Shown piece after piece: positions 10,570-20,399 of a stretch of DNA of 64,000 nt. The notes under the pieces were generated by a model. The model did no database searches, was not told where the DNA came from, and saw only the letters and a list, made by a program, of their open reading frames with translations. Each line of letters opens with the position of its first letter. The stretch's first letter is position 1. A program made the translations under genes and the position numbers. The DNA is from Lycorma delicatula (taxonomy: Eukaryota > Arthropoda > Insecta > Hemiptera > Fulgoridae): contig NC_134456.1 in NCBI RefSeq assembly GCF_047948215.1, positions 77,614,515 through 77,678,514 of the forward strand, given 5' to 3'.

Positions 10570-11190
10570 AACAAACCCTGTAATGTTTCAGTATTGCTAA
10601 ATTTGAGTGTATGAATTAAATAAGTTTTTTATTATGTTTAAAATTATATTACGAAAATAATAAAATGTGTAATATTAATAGTATTTCAGTTAAATAAATC
10701 AAAATTACTGCAATACTCTGAGATATACGATGTTTATGGTGATTCCATTTGGCACATATATAAACAGATCGCCAGGTTTTTCTACACAGGAACATGCAAC
10801 GTATAATCGACCGTGAAAAAAACATGGATTTCCAAATTTAATCCACATATTTGCAACGATTGCCCTTTTGATTTGTTTATCGTTATTGCAAAAGCCAGTT
10901 TAGTTGGAAATTGCAATCGTTTGAATAGGATGCAAGCTATATTCAATTTCAGAATTATACTGAAATGCTATACGATCAAGTGTAATTGGTGCAACCGATC
11001 ATTTTCAAGTTCATCGGATCATCCTGTAGCCCGTAACTGTAACATGTGTAGTGAATGCATTTCGTTCATTGCGTTGTGCTGTTTCTTCCTTTTTTTCATT
11101 TCTTTTGCATTCTCTCATTCTATTACCTCGAATTTTCTGTCGACCAATATTTTGTCATTTTGGATGCATTGTTGTTTTAAATTATAAAAG
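10570..11190 (-). pseudogene. Helitron helicase, C-terminal remnant
   Basis: On the minus strand from 10918 the sequence reads RLQFPTKLAFAITINKSKGQ, the PIF1-like helicase motif with the T-I-N-K-[SA]-x-G-Q core. After a frameshift near 10812 it reads GRLYVACSCVEKPGDLFIYV, the final helicase motif (H-G-Q-L-Y-V-A-x-S-R-V). Together these identify a Helitron Rep/helicase, which drives rolling-circle transposition. The Rep nuclease and most helicase motifs are gone. Upstream (11050-11130) a basic stretch NERMQKK-KKEETAQRNERNAF recalls the basic N-terminal repeats of Helitron proteins, suggesting an internal deletion joined N- and C-terminal parts. Below the gene, 10572-10600 resembles a decayed copy of the Helitron 3' end at 11561. 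The plus-strand 124-codon frame (10813-11187) is an antisense shadow. Confidence 0.8.
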
Positions 11191-11334
11191 TCTTATCTTC
11201 TATTTAAATATTAATATTATTATTTACGTTTTTTACATTTTTGTAACTTAGGAAAACAATTAAACGAAATATTATGAAAACAATAAATTGTACAGTATTA
11301 ATTCACTTTTAATTCTCTGGCTTTCTTTCTTCTT

Positions 11335-11560
11335 GCGATCTCCGGAATGTTTACCATAGTTCAAACCTCACCAATCTCATTACTATACAAAAAAATAAAA
11401 AAGATATAAATAAATAATCTAAAACTTCTTTTACTAATTTTAATGTCTTGTATATATCGAGAGATAGCGTCTATATTGATTGTCATTGTTTATATAGGTC
11501 GTTGTCTGTGTCAATATCGGTTTCCTCAGACAGTTATTTGTATGGTTAAATATTATGTTA
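11335..11560 (+). repeat. Helitron-related repeat (matches 5460-6090)
   Basis: GGAATGTTTACCATAG, TCAAACCTCACCA, TATATCGAGAGATAG and TGTCAATATCGGTTTCCTCA match blocks in the element at 5361-6352 in the same order, with gaps. It is treated as a partial, diverged copy. Confidence 0.5.
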
Positions 11561-11639
11561 CTAGCAGACCTGGCAATGCTTCGCTATTGCTATATTTGAG
11601 TGTATCCTTGGTGTCTACTGCGGGAAATTAGATACCCAA

Positions 11640-12290
11640 AGAGCACACCTTCACTGTGCACAAAGAGCACACCCTGAGTGTGGAAAGTGGGTGCCGATAC
11701 GGAAAGACCTCAAGGTCCTCCAACTGACGCCGGAAAATATGCTGAAGTATACTCGTATGCTCAGGGGGGTAGAGTGGTTTACAGTAGCAGAACTAGCCAC
11801 AAAGATTTTATGAGCGAAGGAGCAGGGTGGATACCTGAACAAATAGTGAGAAGAAACGGGATGCAACCATGTCTAGGGTGTCTTGGCTGACTAAACTCAA
11901 ATGAGGAGGCGAGGTTCTCCGATAATAACATGTGGACTTCGCTGATCTTCTGTGTTCTGCTGGACGAACACAGAAGATCTCAAAAAATGAGGTGAAGGAT
12001 ACTAGACTAGAAAGCGATTGGAGGACAGACAGCCCTCTGCAGAGCTGGCGGTCGTTCGTGTTTGCATAGATGGACAACAGTGATTACGGTTAGAGGCACG
12101 GGGACTCTGAACCCACTGAGCTCGAAGGCACCTCCTGGGGCTTACTAATGCTTAAATGCGGTTTCCGGCCTCTGGAGGGGGTTGGTGAGGTGGGGGTTAA
12201 GTCGGTAGGTCGCAGGCAACATACGCCATAATTTCTGCGGAACCTGTTAGCGAGCCCGAAACTTTGTCCGTAAATCGGATTACTTCCTTA
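11640..12290 (+). pseudogene. R1-like LINE 3' end (RT C-terminus and 3' UTR)
   Basis: The frame starting near 11700 reads LTPENMLKYTRMLRGVEWF, then TVAELATKIL. This parallels the tail of the relic at 57421-57720 (LTPENVIEFILKDARQWELV), the region after the C-terminal zinc knuckle of R1/I-type retrotransposons. The rest is GC-richer 3' UTR. GGAACCTGTTAGCGAGCCCGA (12239-12259) matches GGAACCTGTGGCGAGTCCGA at 58147-58166. Multiple stops; only the last ~650 bases of the element remain. The frames at 11651-12077 carry no other recognisable protein. Confidence 0.65.
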
Positions 12291-12300
12291 ATCAGAGGAA

Positions 12301-12334
12301 AAAAAATTGAGCATATATATATGCTCAATTTTTT
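12301..12334. other. 34-bp perfect palindrome
   Basis: The left half 12301-12317 (AAAAAATTGAGCATATA) is the exact reverse complement of the right half 12318-12334. It lies between the LINE 3' end and a (TA)n tract. Confidence 0.9.

Positions 12335-12337
<3 letters not shown>

Positions 12338-12377
<40 letters not shown>
12338..12377. repeat. (TA)n microsatellite
   Basis: About 20 TA units with no interruption. Confidence 0.9.
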
Positions 12378-12379
<2 letters not shown>

Positions 12380-12446
12380 TTAAATGAACACAATTGAAAG
12401 TTTGATAAAACATTAACAAAATGAACATTACGGAACTTTACAAAAT

Positions 12447-12702
12447 TTAAACATTCCCTTTTACCCTTTCTCCCTTTTCCCGTTCCTCTTTTCCCTTTTC
12501 GCTTTCCCATTTTTCTTTTTCCCATTTTCATTTTTACCACATTACTTTTTCCTTTCCCCAATTTCCCCTTTCCATTTCCTTTTCCCCGTTTTCCCGTTTT
12601 CCCATTTTATCTTTTTCCGTTTTTCCCTTTTTACCATTTCCCCTTTTCCAATTTTTTCCTATTTCCTTTTTGCGATTTTTCCCTTTCTCCCTTTTCCCCC
12701 GC
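12447..12702. repeat. polypyrimidine tract of degenerate (CCCTTTTT)n units
   Basis: About 255 bases, almost purely C and T on the plus strand, in short units such as CCCTTTTCC and CCCGTTTT. Its complement gives a spurious lysine/glycine-rich 74-codon frame (12337-12561). The tract ends at CCCGCGCGTAAATCGGTCCAGTAG, a phrase common in dispersed insect repeats. Confidence 0.85.
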
Positions 12703-13169
12703 GCGTAAATCGGTCCAGTAGTTTTTTAATTTATAGTGGACACACATCGGAAACATTGAAATGGAATCGTAAAATATTTAGTATAACGTATGCTGCTTTT
12801 ACGTCAAACAGACAGCGCTGTTTATAAAAAAAAACATGTTTTTACCTGTCACAGGTGTGACGACTTAGGTATATAAATAGTACGTAAATAAAAACACCCG
12901 CATATTCGAATGCAACATTATTTCAAATTTTCATAGCAATCGGTGAAAAAGTTTTGGAGAGTAACTGTTTTGAACAAACGAACATTTACATTTTTATTTA
13001 TATAAATTAAATTATTATTATATTATTAAATATTATGGAACTAATAACATGTAAAAATTCCCGGAATAAATAATAATAAATTGCGAAATTTTCAGCGAAA
13101 TCGGTTTAGTAGTTTTTGAATTACTAGGGCAGACACAAAACGAAGATTGTATGTTATTTATATACATTT

Positions 13170-14200
13170 AAAAATTGAATATGTCAGCAGAAGAAGAATG
13201 GTTAAAACAACAGAATTAACAACAGAATTTAGATTAAAAAATTTATTCGTATTTAAATTTTTATCAGAAAGTTTAAAAATAATATCAATTATTTATTACA
13301 TTTACTTTATGAATTAATTTTTGTTTGTTATTTTGCTGTAAAAAATATGTAAATTTTATTCTGCTTAATTTATTTAGTAATTTCTTAAAAGGGAAATAAA
13401 ACAAAATATTTTCGAACTACATGTAATTTAACCTACTTATTATTGTTCTATTTTTTATCTACTTCAGCAATGCTTTCACGAAACTTTTTAAGGCATACTT
13501 TTTTCATTCAAATTGTTCCTTTTCTTTGTATAAGATGTTATAAAGAAAAATCATTAATGCCTATGTATGATGGATTTCAATAATGCAAAGCTAATTATCT
13601 AAAAAGCAATATTTCTGTTCTCTTAAAAGGTTTAATTTTAAAACAAAAGTGTTCTGTGGTAAACTAAACACGAACAATGTATTTGTAGGTCAAGTTATAT
13701 TTCTTCTTGAAAAGATCTACATTAAAACAAATCTTGTAGCTTTTATTGAAATCCTAAAGTTGATGAGCAGAATTTGTTCTTGTTTTATTCCAACTTTTAA
13801 ACTTTAATATTTATCCTTTTTAGTATTTTCTAAACTATTTTAAATTAATGCAATATTCATTAGATAAGAAATATTAATTAATAGATAAAAATATTTTTAA
13901 GTATTTACGAGTTCGGAAAAATACATAAAAATTCATTAATAAAAGAGAACCGAGAGTACTAAATACTGCTGCGCAAACTAAGTGGGGAAACTAGGAAGTC
14001 TGCAATAATTATTTATTCGTTTAAAATTAAAATTTAATAAAAATGAAATTTAATAGAAATTAGTTTTTAAACGAATATTAAAATGTTAACGTTTTCATAT
14101 TCGTAACAAATTAAAATTTATTCTTAAACTATTAAAATAATAAGAGAATTATATAAAAAAAAAGAAAATTTCCATTCAATGTTCGCATGTATATGTGTTC
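13170..14200. other. AT-rich spacer, nothing recognised
   Basis: No frame above 60 codons, no repeat-family match and no tRNA-like element. Confidence 0.5.
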
Positions 14201-14526
14201 GGTGTGGGTCACTAAATCACCTTATATCTCCAGAACTACTGGACCGATGTCGACCAAACTTGGTCAGATTACTTCTATAAATGAGGCATTGGTGCCATTA
14301 AATTGTCAACTTCAAAGGTGAACGGGAAGGCTGTAGAGGAAGCTCACCTCAGTATCTTGGGATTTCGTCTAATTAAGGTCATATTTTTCTTAGGTACATT
14401 TGTTAACGATTAAAAAATAATATTTACAAAATCGCACCCCTATTGTAGTCGTCTGCTATGATGTGAGATCACAGGTGAGAGGTAGAATTAAGTAAATGTA
14501 TAATGTTTAAAGTGTAAAAAACTAAC

Positions 14527-14605
14527 TCGGTCTGGCTGGGTCTTGTACTCGATCGCCCAGTCGACTCGGTACCTGGTGCGTAAGCCTCACGGTTACACCA
14601 GTCTG
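14527..14605 (-). other. tRNA-like segment (possible second SINE family head)
   Basis: The minus strand reads ACTGGTGTAACCGTGAGGC, with an A-box-like TGGTGTAACCGTG. About 35 bases later comes GGGCGATCGAGTACAAGACCC, a diverged B-box. Spacing is close to that in a tRNA, but acceptor-stem pairing is not evident and there is only one copy here. Confidence 0.4.
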
Positions 14606-14663
14606 CCGACTGTACAAGCGAAATTTTTTCTTTGTAAGTCATGAAATTACATTAGTTTAGTTA

Positions 14664-14837
14664 GTCCCAAATCAATTGATTTGGAAGTCGAGAGTTCCAG
14701 CGTTCAAGTCCTAGTAAAGGTAGCTACTTTTATATGGATTTGATTAGATCGTGGATACCGGTGTTCTTTGGTGGTTGGGTTTCAATTAACCATACATCTC
14801 GGGAATAGTCGAACTGAGACGGTACAAGACTACACTT
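14664..14837 (+). mobile_element. SINE-1, copy 3 (both ends missing)
   Basis: It begins at CCCAAATCAATTGATTTGG, so the A-box is missing. It contains the B-box GTTCAAGTCC, then body blocks, and stops abruptly at GACTACACTT. It shares the variants TTTATATGGATTTGATTAGATC and CTCGGGAATAGTCGAACTGAGACG with copy 4 (18482-19252). The stop point is the very site where the fold-back element sits in copy 4. Confidence 0.85.
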
Positions 14838-14887
14838 GGTACTTACGTAGTAAGTAACACTTGGTACTTACGTAGTAACTACCTCCT
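14838..14887. mobile_element. collapsed fold-back element remnant, 25-bp unit in two copies
   Basis: Immediately after CTACACTT comes GGTACTTACGTAGTAAGTAA, the terminal sequence of the fold-back element at 18564-19046 fused to its inverted counterpart (ACTTAC-GTA-GTAAGT). The unit CACTTGGTACTTACGTAGTAA occurs twice with a 25-base period. This looks like an almost complete internal deletion of the same element at the same SINE position. Confidence 0.65.
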
Positions 14888-14896
14888 GTAGTCGTC

Positions 14897-14950
14897 TTTT
14901 TTTCTTTCTTATTTTTTCTATTTAACCTCCGGAACCACCGTAAGGTGGTC
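14897..14950 (-). mobile_element. SINE-1 3' end fragment
   Basis: CTATTTAACCTCCGGAACCACCG is the reverse complement of the SINE-1 3' end (CCGGAGGCTAAACAG), so a second SINE end faces copy 3. Confidence 0.6.
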
Positions 14951-15253
14951 ATCACAGGCACGTAGATAGGAATTTTTTTGGGGGGGGGGGTTAAGGGGGC
15001 TGATGATAAAATAATAATAATGATAATCATTTTTTACTGACACGGTTTTTTATACTTTATTGCGTTTGAAAAATGCAAAACATACATTGTAGATTTAATA
15101 CATCATTTACTACGAAAATAAGAATCATAATTTTAGTATATAATTTTATGTATAATCCACATTTATACTTCAATAAAACTGATGAATTATTAGAAAACTA
15201 GTCGATTTTTCTTTCTCGCCATAATATCTCAAACTTCATCAGGATTAAACGTA

Positions 15254-15850
15254 ATGTCTCTATGCATTGACAAAGAAACCAACGAACTTAATCTTCCATC
15301 CTCCTATTTGATACTTGTGATAGCTTCATTGTCAACTTTGAAGCTTCTTGCAGAGGAAAGAGATGGAAGAGCCAACGGGCGGCCTGAAGGAGAATTGAGG
15401 CGTGAGATACTGAACAGGTGGCAGTTACGGTGGTTCATGACTGAGGTAGGCCAGTGGACAAGACGTCTTATTCCAGATATTAGGCCGTGGATAAATAGAA
15501 GTCATGGAGAGCTATCGTTTAGTCTTACGCAGTTTTTATCCGGGCATGAGAGTTGTGTAAAAGGAAGAGACGGAGGGCGAACTCATGCTTGTATTGCTCA
15601 GCCTTAGACACCGTGGAGCACACAATTTTTAGGTGTCCAACATGGAACGAGTACAGTGAGGAGGTACTTGCGAGGGTCGGAGAAATCATATATGGTAATG
15701 TGATATTGGCCACGCTGCATGGTGTCGAAAATTGGGATATTATCAAGAGGATGGTTGTGAGAATCATGAAGTTGAAGTCAAGAGAGGAAGTTGAGGATTT
15801 CTCAGTGCAGAGGGTTTAGATTTAGGGCCGGGCGGACAGCCCCGTTTAGG
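15254..15850 (+). pseudogene. R1-like LINE: RT C-terminal region with zinc knuckle
   Basis: The frame at 15254-15607 contains RWQLRWFMTEVGQWTRRLIP then DIRPWINRSHGEL and FSLTQFLSGH, the conserved 'W-x-x-x-x-x-G-x-W-T-R-R-L-I-P-x-I' to 'Q-x-L-[ST]-G-H' stretch after the RT domain of R1/I-type LINEs. A frameshift near 15560 moves the homology to the next frame, which reads CLYCSALDTVEHTIFRCPTW. This has a perfect C-x2-C-x7-H-x4-C knuckle used in RNA or target binding. It ends EDFSVQRV at 15819. The endonuclease and RT core are absent. A truncated, frame-broken 3' copy. Confidence 0.85.
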
Positions 15851-15879
15851 AAGGGTGGAATTGCAGACGATGCATTTTT

Positions 15880-16790
15880 AGATGATCTAATTTTTAGTGA
15901 TGAGACAGCATTTCAGATCAGATGAACACCTATAACTGCCGAATATGGGATAGCGAAAAACCTCATAAAAGTTTGCAACACATTCGTGATAACCGTGGGG
16001 GGTCAATGTTTTTTGTGCCTTAAGCAAACAAAGACTGTACGGTCTGTTCTTTTTCCAGGAGGCATCACAATTCCCCCCCGTGGGGAGAAGAGCCCGCATC
16101 GTAGCATGTCAGGTCGCTACACCACCCCCTCCGTTCCTTTCCAACAATGGCTTTTAACGGAGGACATCTTCTTGCTCTCAAACTGATCACATTCCACAGT
16201 GTCCGGCCTCGTGAGATGCCACCAATGCAGATACCCCGAAGGACATCTACATCAGTAATTTCGCCCCAGTAAAATTTTGCTTTCCGAATAAGACACCTGA
16301 CACCTAATACTATCAGATAATACTCCCAGGAGGCAATGTATCGGTTATTTTGACAAGCTTCAAAATTTCCTAATTCCTCAGTTAGACGATGTGACGAAGA
16401 TGGACGGCATTGCTATCAGACAAGACGGGGCACCATCTCATTAGGGAGATTTTTCTTATATTCCTAGAAATCCGAGATTTTTTTGATACTCGATTCCCAG
16501 ATCAGAGAATCGGTCGTGATGGGTCACCTCGCTCAACAGATTTGACCTCGCTAGATTTCTTCCTGTGGAATTTCATTAAAGATTGGGTTCATATACCACC
16601 TTTGGCTGCTGATCTTGTTGAGCTAAGACTTAGAATTAATGTTGCAGCTGCAGAGGTAACGCCCGACTTGTGGCTACAGTCTGAAATGAAATCGACTTCA
16701 TTAGGGATTTATGTCGCATTACAAATGGAAGCCATATCGAATCAAAGTGAATGTTGGGTGACAATCTTGATGTGTTTTTCTATAAAATGA
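15880..16790 (+). pseudogene. mariner-family transposase, C-terminal two thirds, frameshifted
   Basis: Near 15890 the sequence reads FSDETAFQIR, the first catalytic-Asp block (F-S-D-E). After a frame change it reads RIWDSEKPHKSLQHIRDN (15943 on). Near 16410 comes IRQDGAPSH, the second Asp block (Q-D-G-A-x-x-H). Around 16490-16620 it reads FPDQRIGRDG, then STDLTSLDFFLWNFIKDWVH, the third block (S-P-D-L-T-P-x-D-F-F-L-W). All three acidic positions are recognisable, but the P of SPDL is replaced and at least three frame changes occur, so no active enzyme is made. It directly follows the LINE relic ending near 15850. Confidence 0.85.
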
Positions 16791-16799
16791 TATCTCAAC

Positions 16800-18240
16800 C
16801 GAAACTGTAAATTATCTAAACAAATTTTTATATGCTATTAAATTTGTGGAGTGCTTTTTTAATCAACTGGTAAATATTTAATAATGAAAAGCATAAAGAT
16901 TGTTTAAGACTCTTGATTGGGAAATAATATTGTTTATTTTTAACGAAAAAAGTTTGTCATACACAAATATTAAAAAATACTTTAATGATAAGAGATAATT
17001 CTACTACCACTGCAACCATCACTACCGTAAATAGTAACGCTGCCTAAAATATTAGTAATGATACATCTATCTGCGAATAATAAATTGCTGTTTTTTGTTT
17101 TATTTTACAGATTTTTAAACAATATAAACGATGGATGAAGTACAAGATTCATCATGATTTTTATTAACTGTAATCTAATTTCTATTCGCGCAAAGAGGAA
17201 TACAAGAGCTAGATTTTTAATGTAATAAGAAAGAAGATTACGAATTTACTCATAAAATATTAACGTATATAAATAATCGATTACATTTGGTCGATAATTC
17301 CCTGTGATAAATCACAGACGATGCATAAATATTATATTTTCAAAATAAAAATAAATTGCGTTATTACTACGTATGTATATTGTATATCGTTATTAGATTA
17401 TATCAAAAGCAATCTATCTAGTATCTGAAGCTAAATAATTCGATATGTAAAATAACATTACTAATGCATGTAACATTACTAGATGCTATAACTTTGTTAT
17501 ATCATCTATATTATGTATAGAACAATTTATAAACAGAGGTCAAAACATTTTATTAAAGCGATAGACATACGGAGTAAGTTTGTTATCAGGCAGTTCACCA
17601 AACAATATATTTCATACGCGGCACAGATTTATTACGACAGCAATTGTCGGACATGATAATTTGCCTACTGCTACAAATGGATATAGGCTACCACGCAAGC
17701 CGTATAATGTTTAGCATATTCGTAATTCTCTTCGTGGAACAAATAAATAACATCATAATTGTTTAATAGACTTCTGTAACAAGTGTATTTTATGTCACTC
17801 GGTCGGTTGTTGCTTTAATAATACGTTAGGGGAACGTACATTGTTATTTTATATAGACTTACACCCTCTTTTCCTTTTCAAATATTTTACATCCATTCTA
17901 TTCCAACAGGTATAAGGATTGTTAAATATGAATGTTGAAATAAATATAATCCTGATATAATCGCATATTATGAGTCATAGATAAACAAATAATTCTCTAT
18001 TGTACTTTTCTAATACTTATTACGTATTTTACTTTATGCAGTCTTAATAGACTTTTTATATTCATATAATAAAATTGCAAATAAGGGAACTTTATAAACA
18101 ATCTTTTACCTATAAAATATATAACATGAATTTTTTACTTTTAAAGTGTTCTTCTAAGTCGGTTATTATTTAAAAAAGACTACCTAATTTAGCAATTTTT
18201 ATTTTTATTTAAAAATTTGCCTAACTATAAAAATAAAAAG
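16800..18240. other. AT-rich spacer, nothing recognised
   Basis: No ORF, repeat family or structured RNA signal was seen. Confidence 0.5.
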
Positions 18241-18481
18241 GTGACAACACAGTTGTAGACTTTCCCGTTCCGTGGGTTTGGCCACACACATGACGGGTAA
18301 ATCCTGCAGCCGTGTGTGCTTATACCAATATACATACACAACTTAATTTAAAATATTTATGATTTTATTTAAAAGAATATTTTTTCGGTTACTTAATTCA
18401 ATGATTCAAACTAAAGCGCGCGCGTACCGTATTTAATTCGCGAGGGTGTGGCGGTACTAGAGGCGACTATTAGCACTAAAT
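18241..18481. other. mixed-composition segment, unclassified
   Basis: It contains a modestly GC-richer patch (CCGTTCCGTGGGTTTGGCC near 18266) and a GCGCGCGCG run near 18416. No homology recognised. Confidence 0.3.
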
Positions 18482-18563
18482 TTTTTTTCTGTTTAGCCTC
18501 CGGGAAGTTTAGGTATTACTAAAGAGCATGAATGAGGATGATAACTATGTAAATGAAGTGTAG
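18482..18563 (-). mobile_element. SINE-1 copy 4, 3' part (split by fold-back element)
   Basis: TTTTCTGTTTAGCCTCCGGG through AAATGAAGTGTAG is the inverted SINE-1 3' part. It stops at AAGTGTAG (18556-18563), which is repeated at 19047-19054 on the far side of the inserted element. Confidence 0.85.
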
Positions 18564-19046
18564 GGTACTTACGGATTAACGTCACCGCAGCTACAGCTTT
18601 ATTTTAAAACAAAGTAGTCAATCGGATTTCGGTGGAAAATCAGCAGTCTGTTTATTAATTTTAATAAATAGTTATTTATATTTATTTATTTTATAAATAT
18701 AATTTAACCAAACTTAACCTACGCTCGCTTCGCTCGCTAACCTTGACTAATTAACACCGTAATTTTTTGAGTATTTATTTAATAAATTCAGTAATTATTG
18801 CAATTATTTATTATTTAAAAAATCAAAACATTCCTGTTAATTAGTCAAGGTTAGCGAGCGTAGGTTAAGTTTGGTTAAATTATATTTATAAAATAAATAA
18901 ATATAAATAACCATTTATTAAAATTAATGAAGAGACTGTTTTAAATCTATATTAAACTCTATATCGGACAATTTCCGACGAAATCCGATTGACTATTTAG
19001 TTTTTAAATAAAGCTGTAGCTGTGGTGGCGTTAATACGTAAGTATC
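18564..19046. mobile_element. fold-back DNA element with ~200-bp TIRs and 8-bp TSD
   Basis: The element begins GGTACTTACGGATTAACG and ends in the reverse complement of GATACTTACGTATTAACG. The arms continue inward through AGCTACAGCTTTATTT and AATCGGATTTCG to TAACCAAACTTAACCTACGCTCGC (arms about 18564-18762 and 18832-19046, high identity). It interrupts SINE-1 copy 4 and is flanked by identical AAGTGTAG octamers (18556-18563 and 19047-19054). An 8-bp target duplication is typical of the hAT and P superfamilies, among others. The element has no coding capacity. Superfamily is inferred only from TSD length. Confidence 0.85.
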
Positions 19047-19054
19047 AAGTGTAG

Positions 19055-19252
19055 TCTTGTACCGTCTCAGTTCGACTATTCCCGAGATGTATGGGTAATT
19101 GAAACCCAACCACCAAAGAACACCGGCATCCACGATCTAATCAAATCCATATAAAAGTAGCTACCTTTACTAGGACTTGAACGCTGGAACTCTTGACTTC
19201 CAAATCAGCTGATTTGGGAAGACGCATTCACCACCAGACCAATCCTGTGGGT
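19055..19252 (-). mobile_element. SINE-1 copy 4, 5' part
   Basis: It continues the inverted SINE after the insertion: TCTTGTACCGTCTCAGTTCG through GGACTTGAACGC (B-box complement) to CCACCAGACCAATCC (A-box complement). It shares diagnostic variants with copy 3. Confidence 0.85.
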
Positions 19253-19559
19253 TATGTAAAGAAAAAAAAAAACTCAACTTTTGGGTTAATCGAGTGGTGA
19301 TTTTCGAAAAGAGAGGTCAGTGTTAAATTACTCGATCTTATTAGATTATTTAGTCAAAATTTATATTAATATATTTCCTTATATTATTTCTAAAAAAAAA
19401 AAAAAAAATTAAAAACCACGATGAAAACACCTGAAATAATTAAATAACTGTATTTTTACCTTATAATTCTCTGTGAAATTCTGATATTGTTATTAGGAAA
19501 ATATTCACAATTTCAGATTTTGATGAACCGTCGTGCATGACTATGATGATAATTAAAGC

Positions 19560-19839
19560 TTTTTTTCTGTCTAGCTTCCGGGAATCACCGTCAGGTATTA
19601 CTTCAGAGGATGATATGTCTGAGTGTAAATAAAGTGTAGTCTTGTAAAGTCTCAGGTCGACCATTTCTGAGATGTGTGGTTAATTGAAACCGAACCACTA
19701 AAGAACACCGAAATCCACGATCTGTTAATCAAATCTGTATAAAAGTAACTGACTTTACTAAGATTTGAACGTTGGAACTCTCGACTTCGAAACAGCTGAT
19801 TTGCGAAGACGCGTTCACCACTAGACCAACCCGGTGTGT
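19560..19839 (-). mobile_element. SINE-1, copy 5
   Basis: It is complete in inverted orientation, from TTTCTGTCTAGCTTCCGGG to CACTAGACCAACCCGGTG. The GATTTGAACGTTGG stretch is the B-box complement. The 67-codon minus-strand frame at 19461-19664 overlaps it and is not a gene. Confidence 0.88.
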
Positions 19840-20027
19840 AACTAAAGCTTATCTATGCAGTCTATGGATCATGCACGACGATCAATCGAAATCACATATG
19901 TTATTATCTTAAAAACAATGTCACAGAGGATTATAAGGTAAAAATACAGTTATTTCATTATTTTACTTAGGTTTTTTCGTTGTGGGTTTTTAAAGTTTTT
20001 AGTTTTATTTTTTATTTACTACTTTTT

Positions 20028-20085
20028 AACGAATAGTAGGCCTGTACCCAACAGTAGGACGTTTATAGGCTGGTGATGATGAAAG
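20028..20085 (+). mobile_element. LINE 3' tail fragment (RTE-like)
   Basis: GGCCTGTACCCAACAGTAGG then ACGTTTATAGGCTGGTGATGATGA resembles the last codons and (GATGA)n-type 3' terminus of insect RTE-like LINEs. It is short and based on memory of that signature. Confidence 0.45.
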
Positions 20086-20320
20086 TTTAGTGTATTTGAC
20101 TAGCGTAAATTATGTAATAATCCACATAATAATGTAGCCTTGCTGGAGTTTAAAAAGACTTAGAAAAATTCAAAATTCTTTTGAGGTAATATATCTATTG
20201 CAGCACCCCCAGGCAACTTATAGCTGTAAAACTAATCTAAGAACCTGTTCTGAGGTGATACCTATGCAATTCAAAAACTGCATTGAAATCGTCCAGTAGT
20301 TTCTGAGGAAATAATAACAG

Positions 20321-20323
<3 letters not shown>

Positions 20324-20357
<34 letters not shown>
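20324..20357. repeat. (CA)n microsatellite
   Basis: Seventeen CA units. They directly follow TTCTGAGGAAATAATAACAGACATA, a phrase typical of repeat ends. Confidence 0.9.
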
Positions 20358-20363
<6 letters not shown>

Positions 20364-20399
20364 ACTTCTTACTCTAAACGCATATACCGTCTCCGTTCC

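Larger units (their letters stand above)
11561..13010 (-). mobile_element. Helitron-like element holding a LINE 3' fragment
   Basis: The minus-strand 3' terminus ends CTAG|T at 11561. It is preceded by the perfect 5-bp-stem hairpin GCAATAGCGAAGCATTGC (11573-11590), the classical Helitron end (short hairpin, then CTRR before a T). The other end is less sure. On the minus strand near 12970-13010 a TTCGTTTGTTCAAAACAG block resembles the 5' region of the element at 5361. Inside lie an R1-like LINE 3' end (11640-12290), a (TA)n tract and a pyrimidine tract. A second similar 5' block occurs at 13090-13165. The LINE piece could be captured or a later insertion. Confidence 0.45.

Noticed and set aside
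10813..11251. Plus-strand 124- and 66-codon cysteine-rich frames
   Set aside because: Antisense to the Helitron helicase motifs; the long frame is a shadow.
11651..12077. Minus-strand frames of 71 and 89 codons
   Set aside because: Opposite strand of the R1-like LINE 3' end; no domain recognised.
12337..12561. Minus-strand 74-codon frame rich in Lys, Gly and Arg
   Set aside because: It is a translation of the polypyrimidine tract and the (TA)n run; composition alone explains it.
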